A DNA stretch of 64,000 nucleotides from Burkholderia sp. L27(2015) (GTDB taxonomy: Bacteria; Pseudomonadota; Gammaproteobacteria; Burkholderiales; Burkholderiaceae), in NCBI RefSeq assembly GCF_009765705.1, contig NZ_LMUX01000008.1, positions 145,149-209,148 on the forward strand, read 5' to 3'. The position numbers were made by a program, and so were the translations under genes. Below the pieces are notes generated by a model that made no database searches, was not told where the DNA came from, and saw only the letters and a program-made list of their open reading frames with translations. This document shows, piece by piece, positions 1 through 7,567 of this stretch (the stretch's first letter is position 1; every line of letters begins with the position of its first letter).

Positions 1-299
1 CAAATAGCCGTAGAGATCGCCAACATTCGACCCGGCCCCCAAAGGTCGCCGACAACACTCAGCACCACCGACGAGATGCCGTATGCGGTGAGAAATGCGC
101 TCATGAGCAATCCCAGCTTTGTCGGATTGAAGCCGGTGCCGATTGCTGTATAGAACTCGGGATTATTGAACAGCACGGCGACACTGATACGATCGAAGAA
201 TCCGACCAGGACCGACGAGAACAGTACCAGCACGATGATCCAGCGCACCTTGGAAGCCACCGTTCGAGACTTGATGCTTTCGGAAACCACGTTTGACAT
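1..299 (-). CDS. MFS transporter, N-terminal part (runs off the left edge)
   Basis: The reading frame is open from an ATG at 299 to the window edge, giving about 99 residues. A short cytoplasmic stretch is followed by a hydrophobic helix (WIIVLVLFSSVLVGFFDRISV), whose DR pair is typical of TM1 in the anion:cation symporter (ACS) branch of the MFS. A second helix pair follows, with a GDLWG segment where the TM2-3 loop motif belongs. The gene heads leftwards, away from the monooxygenase operon. Its upstream region carries the same 13-bp palindrome found between the AA_synth and EthD genes, so it is probably the carrier for the substrate of that unit. The substrate itself cannot be read from this fragment. 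Confidence 0.85.
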   Translation of the reverse strand, partial: MSNVVSESIKSRTVASKVRWIIVLVLFSSVLVGFFDRISVAVLFNNPEFYTAIGTGFNPTKLGLLMSAFLTAYGISSVVLSVVGDLWGPGRMLAISTAI

Positions 300-371
300 T
301 TAATTTTCCGGTTGTGGTGAGTCTTACGTCACAGGGGGAAAGTACCGCGCATAATTATGTCCGCCAATCTA

Positions 372-400
372 ATAGTATGATTGTCGTACAATTTAGACAA
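372..400 (-). promoter_or_regulatory. Promoter with embedded ATTGT-CGT-ACAAT operator (MFS gene)
   Basis: On the minus strand TTGTCT (400-395) and TACTAT (377-372) are separated by exactly 17 bp. The spacer contains the palindrome ATTGTACGACAAT (380-392 on the plus strand as ATTGTCGTACAAT). The same geometry recurs at 3662-3690. The half-site pattern TNGT-N3-ACNA fits FadR/FCD-type GntR repressors, and such a gene lies at 4422-5087. The operator assignment is inference; the palindrome and spacing are seen directly. Confidence 0.6.
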
Positions 401-572
401 GCGACCAAAAATAATCCGATGGGAATATGTCGAGAGGCTTGGGCCGAGATGTAGAACCGCGGCGGTGCAGTCGCCTGCCCTCACAGGAAAAAACGGTGTG
501 GCTCAGCGCGTGAAGGAAAATAAACGCGTGGATGAAAAACGGCGCCCGTTGCTGGTCGCCGTTGAAAGTTGG

Positions 573-1787
573 CTAAGCGATGTCTTTCGAACTGCGCACG
601 CTTTGCAATAACGATGAGCGCATCAGAAACGCTCTGTGACGGACCGGATCCGCCGCTGACTGCGCAAGCTCACGCAGGTTTTGCGTACGCGCGACGGGGT
701 CCTTCTCTTCGAGCCGCTTTTTATTCGCCACCGTTTGCTGCTGGACGAACTCGATATTAAGCGTGCGTCGCCGCCGTTCGTACCGATCGAGCAACGTCGC
801 CGACGTGGCAAAGTCGCCAACCTCGCTCAACGTATCGGCCAATTCAAGTGCATCGTGGATGCCGCAATTCAAACCGAGGCCACCGATCGGATTATTCACA
901 TGCCCGGAGTCGCCGGCCAGGAACACGCGGTGCTTGCGAAACGAGGCAGCAACCCGCTGATGCACGCGATAAAGATTGCGGTGCAACAGGGTATAAGGTT
1001 CCTCCCGCGGCAAAAGCCGGTTGAGCCGCGTTTGCGCTTCGTCTTCGGCGAGCGCCGATTCGTCGCTGAGGTCCGCATGCACCGGAAACACGGCGCGCCA
1101 ACGACCGCGCTGATCGTCGCCGGCAATCTTGAACAGATTGCCCCATTGATCGGGGTCGGAGATATAGCTGCGATACGAGCAGCCAATCGCCGCCGCAAAA
1201 TCAAACGACGTCGTCAAAACAAGGAAGCGCTCGGGCCAGGTGTAGCCTTCGAACTCGATCTCCAGCATCTTGCGCACCGTGCTGCGGCCGCCATCCGCGC
1301 CGATCATGTAATCGGCCGTGATCACCTCTCTGCCCTCGGCCGTCTGAAGCGTGGCACGCACCGAATCCGCGGACTGCTCCATCCCTGTCAGTGCCGTCGA
1401 AAACCGCACATCCACATCGGGACAACCGCGTAATATCGGCAGCACGATGTTGACGAGCTTATGCTGCTCGGTCTGCACGACAAACGGAAAATCCGTGTCG
1501 TCGCGCAAGGTGTTGTGATCGAAACGCGCAACCAGTTCACGTTGCGTCTGGTCCCAGAAATCGAAATATCTCGCGACCAATCCCACCTTGATGAATTCAT
1601 CGATGATCCCAAGACTCGCAATCATTTCCAGCGTCGAGGGATGGGTAGTCGCGGCGCGCGGGCTGGTATCGACTTCGGCTGCGGCGTCGATCAGGGTCAC
1701 CGCGAAGCCGCGTTGCACGCACGCGAGCGCGGCGACAGCACCGACCGGGCCGGCGCCGACCACGATGATTTTCTTACGCTTCGACAT
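573..1787 (-). CDS. FAD-dependent aromatic-ring-type monooxygenase
   Basis: A 404-residue flavoprotein of the p-hydroxybenzoate hydroxylase/UbiH fold. The N-terminal FAD-binding GxGxxG is GAGPVGAVAALAC (about residues 10-22), the DG motif is GADGGRSTVRKML near the middle, and the GD motif is LAGDSGHVNNPIGGLGLN near residue 300. Length is normal for the group. The frame stays open much further upstream, to 2519, but that stretch lies inside the preceding amidohydrolase gene. The ATG at 1787 directly precedes the FAD motif and lies 8 bp after that gene's stop. It is the third gene of a minus-strand operon (3611 to 573). The substrate is not determined; a hydroxylated N-heteroaromatic or aromatic acid fits the neighbours. 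Confidence 0.88.
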   Translation of the reverse strand: MSKRKKIIVVGAGPVGAVAALACVQRGFAVTLIDAAAEVDTSPRAATTHPSTLEMIASLGIIDEFIKVGLVARYFDFWDQTQRELVARFDHNTLRDDTDFPFVVQTEQHKLVNIVLPILRGCPDVDVRFSTALTGMEQSADSVRATLQTAEGREVITADYMIGADGGRSTVRKMLEIEFEGYTWPERFLVLTTSFDFAAAIGCSYRSYISDPDQWGNLFKIAGDDQRGRWRAVFPVHADLSDESALAEDEAQTRLNRLLPREEPYTLLHRNLYRVHQRVAASFRKHRVFLAGDSGHVNNPIGGLGLNCGIHDALELADTLSEVGDFATSATLLDRYERRRRTLNIEFVQQQTVANKKRLEEKDPVARTQNLRELAQSAADPVRHRAFLMRSSLLQSVRSSKDIA

Positions 1788-1795
1788 GCTGATCC

Positions 1796-2992
1796 TCAGT
1801 GTTTGGGGGTGGCGAAGTCCTGCAGGAGCGTCGTATGCGCGACGCGCACGTTCTTCTCCGATGCAGGCGTGTTGCGGCTGCGTCCGACAAAACGGGGCAC
1901 GCCGTCGGTCACGACTGCAGCGACCGCCGCGATATCGCCATTGGAAAGCGCGTCGAGGGCCGTGTGCTGGGTGCCGCCTACGCACGAATCGAGAATCACG
2001 ACATCCGCGTCGCGACCGGCTTCGATAAACCCGGAGTTGATGCCGTACACCCGGGCGTTGTTGCCGGTGGCCGCGCAAATGGCCGACTCGACCGGCATCT
2101 TGCCCAGGCTCGCCAGATGCGTAATCGTGTACATCATGCCCAGCGGCATGATGCCGCTGCCGGTCGGCGTGTCGGTCGCAATCAGGAAGCGATCGAACTG
2201 TTCGGCCTTGGTCGCCAGTTCGGCGATCAGCAGCAAGGTCCTGAGGTTGCCGGCGGTGCATACCTGCAAGGCGATCTCGCTCTCGTCGATGATGCGCGAG
2301 AAGTCGCGGTCGGGCATGGCGACCGGGCCGCCGTTGATATGAAAGGACACATGCGGTTGCATCGCCAGCAAATGGTCGGCCCATATTCCAGAGGAACCGG
2401 GGATCGATGAACCGCCGGTATGAACCGTGGTGATCATCCCGTGTTTTTTCGCCCAGCCTATCATCGGCGCGTAGTCGAATGGCGTGGCCACGCCGCCGAA
2501 GCCCGCCTTCGCCAGCCACACACCTTGCGACGCGATATCTTCGAAGTCCGCCTCGACCAGACCGGGCTCGAGAATGATCGAGCCCGCGAATACCCGCATC
2601 CCGCCCGGACGGTAATGTTCAAAGCAGCGCTGCGCCGCAACCGCGAGCGCCTTCACGCCTTGCGGGTCGGTGGGCCGCCCCGGCACGTGCACCTCGGATG
2701 CGCTGATTGCCGTGGTGGTGCCACCGTGCAAGTAGCTTTCCAGAAACCCGACGGTCTTTTGCCGCGGCGTGTAATCGCCGAAGGTGTTGTGGATCTGCGA
2801 ATCGATCAGGCCGGGGATGGCGGTGGCGCCGTCCGCATCGATCACGACGTCGCAGTCCTTCAAGGCATCGGCGGACAGCGTGCCGACCGTGACGATCTTG
2901 CCGTGCTCCATCAGGATCGAGTCGCCGCTGGCGAACGGGTTGCGCCAGTCACCGGTGACGATGGTCTTCAGGTTAACGATGGCAGTCTTCAT
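1796..2992 (-). CDS. Enamidase-like amidohydrolase
   Basis: 398 residues of the amidohydrolase superfamily. Segments such as DYTPRQKTVGF, LHGGTTTAIS, HTGGSSIPGSSG and the late ATDTPTGSG match my recollection of bacterial enamidase, which opens 6-oxotetrahydronicotinate in nicotinate fermentation. Metal-site candidates are H in MITTVHTGG, H in VSFHINGG and the Asp of ATDTPTG. The usual HxH after strand 1 reads DSQIHN here, so the first histidine is replaced by Gln (codon CAG near 2793). The start ATG at 2992 has an adequate upstream region and gives a normal family length. The gene lies between AA_synth and the FAD monooxygenase. A cyclic amide or enamide substrate is the natural inference. 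Confidence 0.8.
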   Translation of the reverse strand: MKTAIVNLKTIVTGDWRNPFASGDSILMEHGKIVTVGTLSADALKDCDVVIDADGATAIPGLIDSQIHNTFGDYTPRQKTVGFLESYLHGGTTTAISASEVHVPGRPTDPQGVKALAVAAQRCFEHYRPGGMRVFAGSIILEPGLVEADFEDIASQGVWLAKAGFGGVATPFDYAPMIGWAKKHGMITTVHTGGSSIPGSSGIWADHLLAMQPHVSFHINGGPVAMPDRDFSRIIDESEIALQVCTAGNLRTLLLIAELATKAEQFDRFLIATDTPTGSGIMPLGMMYTITHLASLGKMPVESAICAATGNNARVYGINSGFIEAGRDADVVILDSCVGGTQHTALDALSNGDIAAVAAVVTDGVPRFVGRSRNTPASEKNVRVAHTTLLQDFATPKH

Positions 2993-3035
2993 GGGGAACT
3001 CCGAAAGCGGGGATCGCGTGATGGGTTTAGAGGGG

Positions 3036-3611
3036 TTAGATCAAGGCGCGGGCTTGCGTCACTTCGTTGGCTTTCAAACCACCAACGCGGGCCGTCAGCC
3101 GCCCACGGTTGGCGACGCAGAAGATCACGGCGATTTCGTCCGGCATCGGTGCGCCAGGCAAGGTGACGCTCATGCCGTCGTAATGTGACCGCACGTAGAG
3201 CTCGTCCTTATGCGCAAGCGGCACGTCGATCGATTCGCCCGATGCGGCGCATTTGGTGAACGACGAGATCCATGCCGTGCCACCAAGTGCCGCGCGCAAC
3301 GGCGTGGCAAAGACGGTGGTGAGCAACGCGTTGGCGTGTTCCTGTTCGCCGTCGGTACCGACGATGCCACCTTTGCCGTAACTTTCCACCGGGTACTCGC
3401 CCATGGCGCTGCGTGCCATTTCCGCGAGCTTGGCGCCCAGCGCCTCGCTGTCCTCGATCATGGCCGACAAGTCGGCCGCGAATCGGCCTGCGTGAGGATT
3501 CTTGACGATGGCAGCGACCGCTACCTTGCGCAACGGTGTGTCATCGAACGCGGCATGTTGTTGCAGGTGGTCTTGAACGACGGTATGGAAAGCTACGATT
3601 TGCAAAGGCAT
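3036..3611 (-). CDS. AA_synth family protein (PF06684-like)
   Basis: 191 residues starting at MPLQIVAFHT. The frame extends 16 codons further upstream, but the ATG at 3611 matches the usual start of the family and leaves the promoter free. Hallmarks are a conserved mid-segment VESYGKGGIVGTDGEQEH, followed by IDVPLAHKDELYVRSHYD and a C-terminal RVGGLKANEV. The family is annotated as an amino acid synthesis protein, but I know of no firmly established reaction. It commonly sits beside amidohydrolases and heteroaromatic catabolic genes. It is first in the operon with the enamidase-like and FAD genes, and its promoter carries the 13-bp palindrome between -35 and -10. Confidence 0.8.
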   Translation of the reverse strand: MPLQIVAFHTVVQDHLQQHAAFDDTPLRKVAVAAIVKNPHAGRFAADLSAMIEDSEALGAKLAEMARSAMGEYPVESYGKGGIVGTDGEQEHANALLTTVFATPLRAALGGTAWISSFTKCAASGESIDVPLAHKDELYVRSHYDGMSVTLPGAPMPDEIAVIFCVANRGRLTARVGGLKANEVTQARALI

Positions 3612-3661
3612 GAACACTCCAAAATTGCGCCGCGCGAAGGTCGGCAATGACTGTTTCACAC

Positions 3662-3690
3662 ACTATACTATTGTCGTACAATGTGCGCAA
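3662..3690 (-). promoter_or_regulatory. Promoter with embedded ATTGT-CGT-ACAAT operator (AA_synth operon)
   Basis: The minus strand reads TTGCGC (3690-3685), a 17-bp spacer and TATAGT (3667-3662), a good sigma70 pattern. The spacer holds ATTGTCGTACAAT (3670-3682), identical to the copy at 380-392. A protein bound there would block polymerase directly. The likely ligand-responsive repressor is the GntR protein encoded at 4422-5087. Confidence 0.65.
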
Positions 3691-3708
3691 CGCAGCTTCC
3701 TTCGTTTG

Positions 3709-3721
3709 ATTGTGTTACAAT
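3709..3721 (+). promoter_or_regulatory. Third operator copy, overlapping an extended -10 of the EthD-GntR operon
   Basis: ATTGTGTTACAAT keeps both 5-bp arms (ATTGT/ACAAT) and differs from the other two copies only in the 3-bp centre. It overlaps TGTTACAAT, a plausible extended -10 for the plus-strand gene starting at 3741. A ribosome-binding GGAGAA follows at 3728-3733. This places the regulator gene itself under the same control, implying autoregulation. Confidence 0.55.
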
Positions 3722-3740
3722 ATGATTGGAGAAGTAAATC

Positions 3741-4403
3741 ATGGACAAAAAAGCCGTGCTGTTCTCAGAAATGACGCCAGATCAAGCTTGGGAAGCCGAG
3801 TTCAACGCTTGGTATGACGAAGAGCACATACCGATCCGCATGAAAGCGCCGGGCTTTACCGGCGCGCAGCGCTATCGCCGCGTGGATGGGCCCGACTACC
3901 TGGCCATTTACGACATGACCACGGCCGGCGCGCTCGCCACCCCCGAATATCAAACCATCAAGGGCCAGCCCAGCGAACGGACGAGCCGGATGCTGCGCGA
4001 CGTACAAGGATTCACGCGCTACATCGGCGAAGAAATCGACTGTGTCGCGCGGCCCGATGCGGTTGCCGGAGAACTGGCGCCGTACGTTTATGCAGTCTTT
4101 TTCAATGTGCCCGACGCGCGCGCGCCCGAGTTCGAAGACTGGTATGCGCAGGATCACATCCCTACCCTGCTCAAATGCAAAGACTGGTTGATGGTGCGGC
4201 GCTTCCGGATTCGCGACGGGTCGCCGGAACAATGGAGCCACCTGGCCTTGCACTATCTGGCTTCGACCTCCGCTCTAGACTCGCCTGAACGCGCGGAGGC
4301 CCGGGCTTCGGCATGGCGCGATCGGCTTGCGACAGAAAGCTGGTTCAAAGGTAAATATGCAGTTTTTGCACGACATGGGGACCGTTTTGCGGGATCCCAA
4401 TAA
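3741..4403 (+). CDS. Tandem EthD-like (dimeric alpha/beta barrel) protein
   Basis: 220 residues made of two ferredoxin-like repeats. FNAWYDEEHIPIRMK (about residues 22-36) and FEDWYAQDHIPTLLK (about 131-145) are clearly the same motif twice, so one chain probably makes the barrel that EthD proteins usually form as dimers. Proteins of this kind often assist oxygenases or act as small isomerases or decarboxylases; the exact role here is unknown. It is transcribed divergently from the AA_synth operon and 18 bp ahead of the GntR gene, so it belongs to the same regulated unit. The start is supported by GGAGAA a short distance upstream. Confidence 0.8.
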   Translation: MDKKAVLFSEMTPDQAWEAEFNAWYDEEHIPIRMKAPGFTGAQRYRRVDGPDYLAIYDMTTAGALATPEYQTIKGQPSERTSRMLRDVQGFTRYIGEEIDCVARPDAVAGELAPYVYAVFFNVPDARAPEFEDWYAQDHIPTLLKCKDWLMVRRFRIRDGSPEQWSHLALHYLASTSALDSPERAEARASAWRDRLATESWFKGKYAVFARHGDRFAGSQ

Positions 4404-4421
4404 AACAGGAAGGAGACGCCA

Positions 4422-5087
4422 ATGACCGTGGACATGAGGATTACGCCGCAGACGGTACTTGTACAGACTGCGAGTAAATTGCGCGAGGCGATCATGCAGG
4501 GGCATTTTCGTCCGGGCGAAAGACTCGTCGAAGCGGTGCTGTGCGACCGGATGGGCGTAAGCCGCACGACGGTGCGCGAAGCGTTGCGCCGGCTTGAATC
4601 GGAGCGACTGGTTACGACGGCGCCGAACAAGGGGCCCTCGGTCGCGACGATCAACCTTGAGGAAGCGGATCAGATCTACGACGTGCGCCGACTGCTGGAA
4701 GGCGAAGCCACAGCGCTCTTTGCGGCGCGGGCGACGCCGCCCGAGATAGAACAGCTCACGAAATCGCTGAAGCTGTTCGAGCGCGCGGTCAAGAATGAGG
4801 CCGCGGTTGAGCGGGTTCAGTTCACCGGTGAGTTCTACGATGTGATCCTGCGCGGCTGCGGCAACAAGATCATCTGCGAGGTGCTGGAATCGCTGTTAGC
4901 CCGCGTGAACGCGTTGCGCGCGACTTCGATGTCCAATCCGGGCCGGGCTAAAGTCAGCCTGGCGGAAATGCGCAAGATTTTGCAGGCGATCGAGCAGCAC
5001 GATCCGGTTGCGGCCCGCGCTGCGGCCGAGGCGCATGTGATTGCGGCGCGCGAAGCGGTGCGCTTGCATTTGGGGAAGGTTGGTTAG
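4422..5087 (+). CDS. GntR/FadR-type (FCD) transcriptional regulator
   Basis: 221 residues. The N-terminal winged helix has the standard GntR signature: PGERLVEAVLCDRMGVSRTT followed by VREALRRLESERLV (about residues 30-65). The C-terminal helical FCD ligand domain includes YDVRRLLEGEATALFA and a late HVIAAREAVRLHL. The start ATG follows AGGAGACGCCA. It is the last gene of the EthD operon. The three ATTGT-N3-ACAAT sites at 380, 3670 and 3709 suit this family and are its probable targets, so the protein likely represses the whole 0-5 kb unit until an inducer binds. Confidence 0.9.
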   Translation: MTVDMRITPQTVLVQTASKLREAIMQGHFRPGERLVEAVLCDRMGVSRTTVREALRRLESERLVTTAPNKGPSVATINLEEADQIYDVRRLLEGEATALFAARATPPEIEQLTKSLKLFERAVKNEAAVERVQFTGEFYDVILRGCGNKIICEVLESLLARVNALRATSMSNPGRAKVSLAEMRKILQAIEQHDPVAARAAAEAHVIAAREAVRLHLGKVG

Positions 5088-5209
5088 GCCCCTTATTGGG
5101 TGGATTCGGTGGAATTGGCGGCCGGGAAGTGGTTAGTTGGGTCTGATTCCCGTGTCAGTGACAATCGCGTGCCGCTGTACTGGACGAACTGTGGGATAAT
5201 TGACTTCTT

Positions 5210-5568
5210 GGGGCCGACTTGGTTTCGACGTGGGTTGCAAAGCAGCGCAGGGCATACCGAGGACCCGTCACCTCGTAAATACAACGGGAAATAAGTAACT
5301 GCAAACGACGAAACGTTCGCATTAGCCGCGTAACACCGGCTAACCTCACACTGACTTGCTGATGGGTCAGGGTCGCAAGACTAGTGAGGTCATATACGTC
5401 AGCTAATACCGGTTGGTGTCACGACGTCCGGTCCGAAAATTTAGTGAATCGCCGTAGCAGAGCGTGTTCGTCCGCGCTGATGCGGTTAAATTAAATGATA
5501 GAACTAAGTATGTAGAACTCGTTGTAGAGTACTTACGGACGCGGGTTCGATTCCCGCCGGCTCCACCA
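5210..5568 (+). ncRNA. ssrA: Transfer-messenger RNA (tmRNA)
   Basis: The 5' end GGGGCCGACUUGG and 3' end CGGCUCC-ACCA pair as a 7-bp tRNA-like acceptor stem with encoded CCA (5566-5568). The T-arm sequence GGTTCGATTCC precedes it. The tag frame runs 5301-5333 and reads ANDETFALAA then TAA, close to known Burkholderiales tags. The length of about 359 nt is normal for a one-piece tmRNA. Its role is rescue of stalled ribosomes with SmpB. The 3' end of ssrA is a classic integration target, and the DNA to its right looks accessory, but no second copy of the 3' end was seen in this window. Confidence 0.97.
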
Positions 5569-5603
5569 AAACAGCATCCAAAGCAGTCCAGGAAAGTCTT
5601 AAG

Positions 5604-5636
5604 AAACCCGCCAAGCCTAGCTTCGCGGGTTTTTTC
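5604..5636 (+). terminator. Rho-independent terminator of ssrA
   Basis: An 8-bp perfect stem AAACCCGC (5604-5611) / GCGGGTTT (5625-5632) runs into a T-tract (5629-5635), 36 bp after the tmRNA 3' end. Confidence 0.85.
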
Positions 5637-5683
5637 TTGTCCAATTGTGTTTATAACCATCCAGCAGAATCCAAGGGTATCCG

Positions 5684-5713
5684 GAGGTACCTTCGGGGGT
5701 ACCTCGGTACCTC
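5684..5713. repeat. GGTACC-rich dyad downstream of ssrA
   Basis: The inverted repeat GAGGTACC (5684-5691) / GGTACCTC (5698-5705) has a TTCGGG loop. It is followed at once by another GGTACCTC (5706-5713), with GGTACCCCC further on. It lies just outside ssrA, where island integrase genes usually start. It may be a leftover of an integration junction; that origin is a guess. Confidence 0.4.
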
Positions 5714-5778
5714 TGCCATCTTGGTACCCCCAACTGCGGATTTGGGCATTTTAGCCTTCTTCCTAGACGAGATTATTC

Positions 5779-6376
5779 ATGCCGCTGCCCATGCAGAAGG
5801 TCGACATCTGCGACCTCAACACGGAGTCGTTACCCTACGAGGCAGATAGCATTGATTTATTGACCTGCACCGAGGTGCATTGAGCATCTGGAGAATTTCA
5901 GACACCTGTTACGAGAAACATTTCGAGTGACGAAACCCGGCGGCTGGATCCTTTTTTCCACCCCCAACATCCTAAATCTCAGATCGCGGCTGCGGTACCT
6001 GAGTTTCGGATTTGCGAACTTGTTCGGTCCGCTGCCGGTCGGCCGTAAGGAGCGATTCTCGACGGTTGGCCACATCACTCCGATCAGCTTCTTCTACCTC
6101 GCCCATGCACTCGCCGAAAGCGGCTTCGAGGACATCGATCTGTCGATCGATAAGGTGCAAAAGAGCAGCCTATGGAAATTGCCATTGTTCTACCCGGCGA
6201 TCGCCCTATTCGGCTCAATGGAGTGGCGGTGCGGGGTCCGAAAATATAGAACCATAGATCCAAGCAACCGGCGTTACGTCGCGGTACAAAATCACCTGCG
6301 GGTGCTTCTGGGCCGGACGATTATCGTGAGCGCTCGAAAGCCAGATAATTTGCCGGGTCGGGCTCGCAGTACGTGA
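5779..6376 (+). pseudogene. 5'-truncated, frameshifted SAM-dependent methyltransferase
   Basis: The first frame (5779-5878) reads like the acidic loop of a class I methyltransferase and ends in a premature TGA at TEVH*. One base later a second frame continues as EHLENFRHLLRETF and then VTKPGGWILFSTPN to a stop at 6376. Removing one C in GAGGTGCATTGAGCAT would restore EVIEHLENF, a standard motif, so this is a single-base insertion. Motif I (the glycine-rich SAM-binding loop) is absent, so the 5' end is also lost. Such genes usually accompany glycan or O-antigen clusters. It is a relic in the accessory region after ssrA. Confidence 0.8.
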
Positions 6377-6526
6377 TTGTCACACTGGGCGTGACCTTGT
6401 TGCGCATCGATAATCTGAGCCTGTTACAGGATCTCGCGGCCGTGGCGGATCTCCTATAATCACACGCACGCGCCTTGTCCGGGCGCGCAGGGCGCGTGAG
6501 GGGCAAAGCCCGCAAGATAAGGGAGA

Positions 6527-7567
6527 AGCCCAAAGAGATCCAGCTACAATCCGGCCTTGAAACACTCGATGAAATATTCCGCCGCCTCGGTTTGAATATA
6601 CGGTTGCCTCTGAAATACTCCCACCTGTCTCATTGGAAGCGTCTCACGAATTTTTATTTGGACGAGGTTGTATCGCTCGAATTGAATATCTGCAAATCGC
6701 TTCGAAAATACCCCGATAAGATCCATTTTTCCAAAAAATTCCATTGCCGCAGCATAAGAATGGCAACGAATCGGCCTATTGGGCACCTTCAGACCAAATT
6801 TAGCGAAATCATGCTCAAGGGATAATTCGTCCAGGTTAGTGCTTTCAAATGGTATTAACCAGTCAACTCCCATCAATTCACTGATAGATTGTGAACTCGC
6901 AAGAGGATGATTTGGCCCTGTCCCAAGAATTAAAGGTATATCGATCTCAGCCAGTCTCTCGATCTCGTCAGGGAGCGGATAAAAATAGGGCGCAGTCAGT
7001 GCTATTGCAAAATCGAATTCCCCTTCTACCAGCCCGTCAATTAACGCAGCTCTACCCGATATTTCGCCTATCCTTACTTGTACGTTTGGCATCTTCTCGC
7101 GAAAGCGCAGCAACACGTCAGGAAGAACTGTAGAGGAAATGGTGGAAGAAATAGCGATAGAAACCGCCCCCCCCTTTTCGCTCCGCAAGCGCGCCATTTC
7201 TTCGCCCACTCGATCCATGTCTGCCAGAATTGCACGACCTCGACGGTGCAATAAAGCGCCAAGTGTCGTGATTTCCACACCCTTAGTCTTGCGTATTAAC
7301 AGTGATCCGCCGTAAATCGTTTCGAGTTCGCGTATAGCCATGGAAACAGCCGGTTGAGAAATACCGAGCACGGATGCGGCCCGGTGAATGCTTTTTGACT
7401 CAACAACAGCAACGAACAGGCGGAGCTGTTTAATTTTCATCATCTCGTTGTGCATTTCGCGCAAGCCTTAAATTTTACCCAACTTCAACGCAATACTAAG
7501 AAGCCTAATCACGCTTCGGTTTGACGGACTGCAAATTACAGGAATCCTCAACATAACAAGTACTTTG
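6527..7567. repeat. Direct repeat copy A (LysR gene plus tail of TPR gene)
   Basis: About 1.04 kb that matches 13304-14322. Homology starts in the non-coding AGCCCAAAGAGA before the LysR stop, covers the whole LysR gene, and ends in the last codons of the TPR/glycosyltransferase-like gene. See copy B. Confidence 0.85.
6544..7455 (-). CDS. LysR-type transcriptional regulator (copy 1)
   Basis: 303 residues. The N-terminal winged helix-turn-helix is FVAVVESKSIHRAASVLG followed by ISQPAVSMAIRELETIYG. An effector-binding domain follows, with VLLRFREKMPNVQVRIGEI and GEFDFAIAL. I chose the ATG at 7455 because the paralogue at 14232 starts at the corresponding position and both then have equal length. 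The nearly identical first 90 residues of the two copies and divergence concentrated in the ligand domain are described under findings. It lies 50 bp downstream of the TPR gene on the same strand and may be cotranscribed with it; its targets are unknown. Confidence 0.9.
   Translation of the reverse strand: MHNEMMKIKQLRLFVAVVESKSIHRAASVLGISQPAVSMAIRELETIYGGSLLIRKTKGVEITTLGALLHRRGRAILADMDRVGEEMARLRSEKGGAVSIAISSTISSTVLPDVLLRFREKMPNVQVRIGEISGRAALIDGLVEGEFDFAIALTAPYFYPLPDEIERLAEIDIPLILGTGPNHPLASSQSISELMGVDWLIPFESTNLDELSLEHDFAKFGLKVPNRPIRCHSYAAAMEFFGKMDLIGVFSKRFADIQFERYNLVQIKIRETLPMRQVGVFQRQPYIQTEAAEYFIECFKAGL

Noticed and set aside
381-611. 76-residue frame with TTG start next to the first operator
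   Set aside because: It starts inside the operator, has no ribosome site and runs into the FAD gene on the other strand; no domain.
1788-2519. Open extension of the FAD monooxygenase frame to 648 residues
   Set aside because: It lies inside the amidohydrolase gene, has Arg-rich shadow composition and adds nothing to the flavoprotein fold. The ATG at 1787 sits right before the FAD motif.
5464-5849. Open frames across the 3' half of tmRNA and its terminator
   Set aside because: The sequence is explained by ssrA and its terminator; the frames show no protein signature.
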